Source: an uncultured Bacteroidales bacterium
Lineage (GTDB): Bacteria; Bacteroidota; Bacteroidia; Bacteroidales; Paludibacteraceae
DNA length: 64,000 nucleotides
Assembly: GCA_937915765.1 (NCBI GenBank)
Contig: CALGHE010000102.1
Coordinates: 62,001 to 126,000 of the forward strand
Direction of reading: 5' to 3'
Of the stretch, positions 59,823 through 64,000 are shown in pieces. Every line of letters begins with the position of its first letter. Position 1 is the first letter of the stretch. The translations under genes were made by a program, and so were the position numbers. Under the pieces are notes generated by a model. That model worked only from the letters and a program-made list of their open reading frames with translations, searched no databases and was not told the origin of the DNA.

Positions 59823-60641
59823 TTACCTTCCTATTTTATGAAGGTCATTCTGTTCTTCCTCCTTATAGGCGCTCAGACGCATCAGCATCTCGTCAAAATC
59901 AACCTCATGCGCGTCAAATTCAGGTCCGTCAACACATACAAACTTGGTCTTTCCGCCAACTGTGATACGGCAAGCTCCGCACATACCTGTTCCGTCAACC
60001 ATAATTGTGTTCAGAGACGCCACTGTCGGCACCTCATACTTCTTTGTCAGCAAAGAGACAAATTTCATCATAACAGCAGGCCCGATTGTCACACAAAGGT
60101 CAACCTTTTCTCGGTTTATAATTTCCTCCACTCCGTTAGTGACAAGACCTTTTTTCCCGTAAGAGCCGTCATCGGTCATAATAATAACCTCGTCTGAATG
60201 TTTGCGCATCTGCTCTTCCAGAATCACAAGGTCTTTTGTGCGGGCAGCAAGAACTGTGACCACTCTGTTTCCGGCCTTCTTCAAAGCCTCTACTATAGGC
60301 AACATCGGAGCGACCCCCACACCGCCTCCGGCACACACCACGGTTCCGAAATTTTCTATGTGCGTCGCTTTTCCAAGAGGTCCGACCAAGTCTGTTATCT
60401 CATCACCCACATTAAGAGAGCACAATTTAGAAGAAGATACTCCTATCTTCTGCACCACAAGAGTTATTGTGCCTTTTGACTCGTCAGACGATGCTATGGT
60501 AAGCGGGATACGCTCACCCTTTTCGCCAACTCTAACAATAACGAAATGCCCTGCGCGTCTCGCCTTAGCAATCAGCGGAGCTTCCACTTCCAGTTTTACA
60601 ACGTTCTCGGAAAAATATTCCTTACCTACAATTTTACTCAT
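59823..60641 (-). CDS. nfnA: NADH-dependent ferredoxin:NADP oxidoreductase, subunit NfnA (FNR-like)
   Basis: A 272-aa ferredoxin-NADP reductase-type protein. The FAD-binding domain has HFVIVRVGEKGERIPLTIAS; the NAD domain has VVCAGGGVGVAPMLPIVEALK; the C-terminal [2Fe-2S] motif is DGTGMCGACRITVGGKTKFVCVDG. Similar proteins serve as SudB or as PyrK-like chains, but the immediate nfnB neighbour decides for Nfn. The leader shows a TAACTTTG box (60722-60715) followed by a terminator-like hairpin (60657-60683) before the ATG. Confidence 0.85.
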   Translation of the reverse strand: MSKIVGKEYFSENVVKLEVEAPLIAKARRAGHFVIVRVGEKGERIPLTIASSDESKGTITLVVQKIGVSSSKLCSLNVGDEITDLVGPLGKATHIENFGTVVCAGGGVGVAPMLPIVEALKKAGNRVVTVLAARTKDLVILEEQMRKHSDEVIIMTDDGSYGKKGLVTNGVEEIINREKVDLCVTIGPAVMMKFVSLLTKKYEVPTVASLNTIMVDGTGMCGACRITVGGKTKFVCVDGPEFDAHEVDFDEMLMRLSAYKEEEQNDLHKIGR

Positions 60642-60654
60642 TGCTTTTATTTTA

Positions 60655-60683
60655 CAAAAAGGCGTCAGCCAGAACGCCCTTTA
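60655..60683 (-). terminator. terminator hairpin in the nfnA leader / end of the MBOAT transcript
   Basis: On the minus strand AAAGGGCGT and ACGCCTTTT pair (9 bp, one G-U) around TCTGGCTG, followed by TTTTTG. It can end the upstream MBOAT mRNA but also lies downstream of the nfnA -7 box. Confidence 0.75.
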
Positions 60684-60714
60684 CTATGTTTCACTTCAAA
60701 AAAACCACGCACTG

Positions 60715-60722
60715 CAAAGTTA
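60715..60722 (-). promoter_or_regulatory. -7 box of nfnAB
   Basis: TAACTTTG on the minus strand, 74 bases before the nfnA ATG; a TTTG box is present only 12 bases upstream, too close for the consensus. Confidence 0.5.
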
Positions 60723-60821
60723 CAAAGTTTTTTTCAAAATATCACTTTTACCTAAAAAGATTAGATTGGAAGAACACTCTTGCAGATTTATTGCGCAAAA
60801 TCTTTCATTCCACAGTCTTTT

Positions 60822-62675
60822 TCAGAACTGGAAATAGATGAATTTCTGCAGATCTGCTGTAATGAACTGATACACTACAAAAACAGCCACAGCTATTACA
60901 ATCACCATCAACGGCAGCGGCATTTTTGCGAACCATATCCTGTACCGCCTTTTGAAATTTTCAGGAATCCAGTGAATAACCATGCCTATCACAATAAGCA
61001 TGAACACGCCGCTGTACTCACTAACCATCTGCGGAATCACATTCAAGTCCCACTTCCCGCCAATCTGCGAAACCATGTCTTTAGCTGTGTTCCATGCAGT
61101 CATATTTGCCTCTTCAGGATCAAGATTGGAGCCTGAGCGGAAAAACAGTCGGGTGAACGTGATGAACACAAACGTCTGAAAAACAGCCCAGCAGTACTCC
61201 AGCGTACTGAACTTGCTCTTGCCATTGAACAAATTGTAAACCATTCTGATAAACGTGCCTATAAAGATAACCCCAATCCAAACCACTCCGATGTTGAACG
61301 CAGGAGCAGGGTAAAATATCGCCAAAGCCAAGAATGCAATAAGCAGCAGCAACAATATGCCAGTTCTGAGATATACGTTCCTGTTCTTCCAGAACTTAAA
61401 CACTACCATACCTATTCCGTTAAGCCCGCCCCATATCATGAAATTCCAGCTTGCCCCATGCCAGATACCGCCGAGCAGCATCGTGTTCATCGAGTTTATG
61501 TTTGTGTGAATTTTCAGCCTTTTCTCTGGCTTCAGCCAAATGACAAACGTGATAATTAAAGCGATAACAGATACGACCGCCGCAATCCACAAACTACCGG
61601 AAAGGATAACCCCAATCGCCGTGATGGTCACAATGCAGCAGTAAGTGCCGAACGTGGCGCCTCGGTTTCCGCCCATCGGAATGTACAGATAATCCTGAAG
61701 CCACTTAGACAACGAGATATGCCAGCGCTTCCAGAAGTTGCCCGGATTGGGAGCTTTGTACGGCGAGTTGAAGTTTTTAGGCAAATAAAATCCCATAAGC
61801 ATCGCCACTCCTATAGCCATATCTGTATAACCTGAGAAGTCTGCGTAAACCTGCAGCGAATACCCGAAAAGCGCGACAAGGTTTTCGAAGCCTGAATACA
61901 TTGTCGGATTTTCAAATACTCTGTCCACAAAATTAACCGCTATATAATCGCTCATGATAATCTTCTTTGCGAATCCGTTCAGTATCCAGAAGACGGCTAT
62001 GCCGAACTGGTTACGCGACAAGAAGAACTTTTTGTGTATTTGAGGAATGAAGTCGCTAGCCCTCACAATCGGACCCGCCACAAGCTGAGGAAAGAAGCTT
62101 ACATAAAAACCGAAATTCAACATATTGTCCACCGGCTCTATGCGCTTTCGGTAAATATCCATCAAATAACTGATGCTTTGGAATGTGTAGAACGATATAC
62201 CAACCGGAAGCATGATATTATCCACATCAAAGATATTCGCGCCAGCCGCAGTATTTCCAAGCCATGCAAATGCGTCAAACACCCTGAACGACGTGCCCAG
62301 AAGGTCATTCACAACATCTGTCAGGAAATACGAATACTTAAAATAACAGAGCAACAGCAAGTTAACTAGCAAGCCCAACAGCAGATAAGCCTTTTTGCCG
62401 CCCTCCGACTTCGCCTTAAATATCTTAGAGCCTGTCCAATAACTAAAAAACGTGGTGAAAATCAATATCAGCACAAATAGTTCGCTTGTCTTGTAGTAAA
62501 AGAACAGACTTGCGAAAAAGAGGAACGTGTTGCGCAGCAATATACGGCTATGAAACAAGCTGAATATAGCAAAGACAATCACAAAGAAGACCCAGAAGTA
62601 GAAATTTGTGAATATCCACTGCTCGTCCGGATTGAATAAGAATATTTTTTTTAAAATCTGTAATATGTCGTCCAT
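60822..62675 (-). CDS. MBOAT family O-acyltransferase (AlgI-like)
   Basis: A 617-aa polytopic membrane protein with about twelve helices. Family landmarks are PVGISFYTFQSISYLMDIYR, FFPQLVAGPIVRA, DFSGYTDMAIGVAMLMG, NFWKRWHISLSKWLQDYLYIP with its conserved His, and GGIWHGASWNFMIWGGLNG with the catalytic His. AlgI-type proteins move acyl groups across the membrane to extracellular polysaccharides. The gene 20 bases upstream encodes an SGNH protein, the usual partner that completes O-acetylation. Confidence 0.92.
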   Translation of the reverse strand: MDDILQILKKIFLFNPDEQWIFTNFYFWVFFVIVFAIFSLFHSRILLRNTFLFFASLFFYYKTSELFVLILIFTTFFSYWTGSKIFKAKSEGGKKAYLLLGLLVNLLLLCYFKYSYFLTDVVNDLLGTSFRVFDAFAWLGNTAAGANIFDVDNIMLPVGISFYTFQSISYLMDIYRKRIEPVDNMLNFGFYVSFFPQLVAGPIVRASDFIPQIHKKFFLSRNQFGIAVFWILNGFAKKIIMSDYIAVNFVDRVFENPTMYSGFENLVALFGYSLQVYADFSGYTDMAIGVAMLMGFYLPKNFNSPYKAPNPGNFWKRWHISLSKWLQDYLYIPMGGNRGATFGTYCCIVTITAIGVILSGSLWIAAVVSVIALIITFVIWLKPEKRLKIHTNINSMNTMLLGGIWHGASWNFMIWGGLNGIGMVVFKFWKNRNVYLRTGILLLLLIAFLALAIFYPAPAFNIGVVWIGVIFIGTFIRMVYNLFNGKSKFSTLEYCWAVFQTFVFITFTRLFFRSGSNLDPEEANMTAWNTAKDMVSQIGGKWDLNVIPQMVSEYSGVFMLIVIGMVIHWIPENFKRRYRIWFAKMPLPLMVIVIAVAVFVVYQFITADLQKFIYFQF

Positions 62676-62695
62676 TTTCGTAACCTCTTTCTATT

Positions 62696-63967
62696 TTAAT
62701 GTTTTTGTTGTAAATAATCGCTAATAATCGCATTATAAAGCAAGTCTCCTATCAGCGTGTAACCTTTCACTGTAAAATGCACCTTGTCCCGTTTTGCAAG
62801 CCCTGCGCGTTCCCAAGCCGCCATAGACTTCAGACCTCCCATAATATCAAAAAGATCCCATACGCAAGCGTTATGCTTTTTAGCCAGCGAATAGAAGGCC
62901 TTCTGGGCAATTTCGCCATTTGTATTAACGGTGTATCGTTTTTTCCGCCGACGGTAGGAGTCGTTGTTGCTGACAAATATAAGGGCACACTCAGGCGACA
63001 CTCTTTTGATGTCCTGAATCAGCAAGTCGTAATTCTTCATAAAGGTCGTGTCATTGAAGTTATACGGTGTCGCGTCGTTTATCCCGATTCCGAATATAAC
63101 GAGGTCTGGCTTTATCAGATGCAAGTCGCGCTCAAAATTCCTGCATTTAAGATAAGACGGCACAGACGCCCCGTTCACCCCTATCGAGTGATAAACTATA
63201 CCCGGATTATCATTATCTGTAATTATTCCTGTAAGGGTGAAAGGATGCGGCAAAGTATCCTTCTGCTCAAATTTTATGACAAACGAGTCAATTTCCTCTT
63301 CAAACTCAAAGATATACGAATCTGTAAGAATCTCGTGCACGCCTGCCACAACGGAACTGTCCGCGAGAAGCAGTACCGGCTCAACCTTGTCCATGTAATC
63401 AGAATAACCAAGCACCTGAATCTTGTTTGTCACCCAACGTCTGGTCGAATCGTTCGGATTCAGCACTATCTTTATGCTCGCCGCCGTATCCGCCGTCTGT
63501 ATAGCGATTCCGGTCATGCCCAAAAACATAGACAACTCACGGTTCACGTTCTTGCAGGCTTCCCATTTGCCATCGTATTTAACTTTATAGTTAAGCGGGT
63601 TGTTTGTTTTTGCCGCAGAATACGGAAAGATAAGTCCGCGCGGACTTCTCATGCCCTGATTCAGAGAGTCCATGTTCCGTCGTATTCTGTTAGAAAAAAT
63701 ATCAGCCTGAATATGCGAGCCTCCTATGTGCAGAATGTTAAGTCTGCCCTCCTTGCCAACGACCAGAGAGTCTAACTGCTGATAAAAGCGGGACATATTA
63801 GGATTGGTGTCGCTTGGGCACACAAGATGGTTCTTCGAGATGTCAACGCACACAGTGTCTTCCAACTCGATCTCCTTGAGAAGGTCAAGAGCCGACACCG
63901 ACAACGCCGTCACGTTTAGGAACACGACGCAAAGCAATGATTTAAAAAACAGACGCTTCAGTTGCAT
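62696..63967 (-). CDS. exported SGNH hydrolase-fold protein, partner of the MBOAT acyltransferase
   Basis: A 423-aa exported protein. ATG at 63967 (MQLKRLFFKSLLCVVFL) is chosen; an in-frame GTG at 63985 would add six residues. Signal peptide about 1-26. SGNH blocks: ILHIGGSHIQ (Ser), SIGVNGAS (Gly), FGIGINDATP (Asn) and DKVHFTVKGY (Asp/His). The middle insertion (about 130-240) is a beta-rich domain, like those of AlgX/AlgJ-type or DltD-like acetyltransferases. It probably transfers acyl groups supplied by the MBOAT protein onto a surface polysaccharide. Confidence 0.87.
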   Translation of the reverse strand: MQLKRLFFKSLLCVVFLNVTALSVSALDLLKEIELEDTVCVDISKNHLVCPSDTNPNMSRFYQQLDSLVVGKEGRLNILHIGGSHIQADIFSNRIRRNMDSLNQGMRSPRGLIFPYSAAKTNNPLNYKVKYDGKWEACKNVNRELSMFLGMTGIAIQTADTAASIKIVLNPNDSTRRWVTNKIQVLGYSDYMDKVEPVLLLADSSVVAGVHEILTDSYIFEFEEEIDSFVIKFEQKDTLPHPFTLTGIITDNDNPGIVYHSIGVNGASVPSYLKCRNFERDLHLIKPDLVIFGIGINDATPYNFNDTTFMKNYDLLIQDIKRVSPECALIFVSNNDSYRRRKKRYTVNTNGEIAQKAFYSLAKKHNACVWDLFDIMGGLKSMAAWERAGLAKRDKVHFTVKGYTLIGDLLYNAIISDYLQQKH

Positions 63968-64000
63968 ACTAAAAAGATTTATCACGTAAAAACACTCCTA

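Noticed and set aside
62777..63775. 332-codon plus-strand frame opposite the SGNH protein
   Set aside because: Antisense of a gene with all SGNH blocks; Arg/His-rich composition of a shadow frame.
1..64000. tRNA, rRNA, CRISPR array, prophage or replication origin
   Set aside because: I looked through all gaps over 100 bases on both strands and saw no cloverleaf, rRNA, spacer array, integrase or DnaA-box cluster; a tRNAscan and CRISPR search would settle it.

Overview
The window is a chromosomal segment from a member of the Bacteroidota, most likely an anaerobic Bacteroidales; I cannot place it to genus. The signs are the rpsK-rpsD-rpoA-rplQ order with an Ala/Glu-rich L17 tail, promoters of the phylum type (TTTG, about 20 nt, TAnnTTTG), a GldA-type ABC ATPase, several secreted proteins with type IX (T9SS/Por) C-terminal sorting-domain-like tails, CarboxypepD_reg/outer-membrane barrel proteins, DUF4380 and DUF4112 proteins, and an NfnAB-type electron-bifurcating transhydrogenase.

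Layout. 1-2.6 kb: end of the ribosomal protein/RNA polymerase alpha operon, closed by a terminator. 2.6-3.3 kb: non-coding stretch with degenerate repeats and a strong promoter. 3.3-9.2 kb: three consecutive secreted T9SS-type proteins, the last two a tandem duplication of a beta-helix protein (offset exactly 1952 bp, 712 bp identical). 9.3-13.7 kb (minus): HIT protein, greA, S41 protease, dCMP deaminase, Ca/Na antiporter. 13.8-19.3 kb (plus): MBL hydrolase, TPR protein, lipoprotein, aroE, an AAA ATPase/nuclease-like protein. 19.5-22.9 kb: secreted SGNH esterase, then aroQ-pyk on the minus strand. 23.2-28.9 kb (plus): two outer-membrane barrel proteins, gldA and a DUF4380 protein. 28.9-34.3 kb: a candidate small RNA, a Sel1-repeat protein, argB, a secreted TPR protein and a lamin-tail protein, all genes on the minus strand. 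34.4-42.8 kb (plus): asd, two secreted unknowns, a LemA/TPM-domain cluster, a PfkB kinase overlapping a free-standing methionine-synthase activation domain. 42.9-48.3 kb (minus): acyltransferase, DUF4112, a long coiled-coil protein, tadA, efp. 49-50.9 kb: PQQ-type propeller protein behind a sigma-54-like promoter. 51.2-55.9 kb (minus): an accessory region with two near-copies of an AAA-ATPase/PD-(D/E)XK gene, each followed by a different small exported protein (one resembling Tai4 immunity proteins), and a decayed Rhs fragment. 56.3-64 kb: a clan-A-like glycoside hydrolase with a CBM6-like domain, then (minus) nfnA-nfnB, an MBOAT O-acyltransferase and its SGNH partner.

Most of the window is housekeeping plus cell-surface functions. 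The least ordinary parts are the duplicated ATPase/nuclease modules with variable small cargo and Rhs debris; a dispersed intergenic repeat with inverted ends (two full copies, one fragment); promoter-then-terminator leaders of greA and nfnA; a candidate promoter/terminator-bounded small RNA near 29.0 kb; the sigma-54-like promoter near 48.9 kb; and the chimeric junction in the beta-helix duplication. No CRISPR array, rRNA, tRNA or intact transposase was seen.
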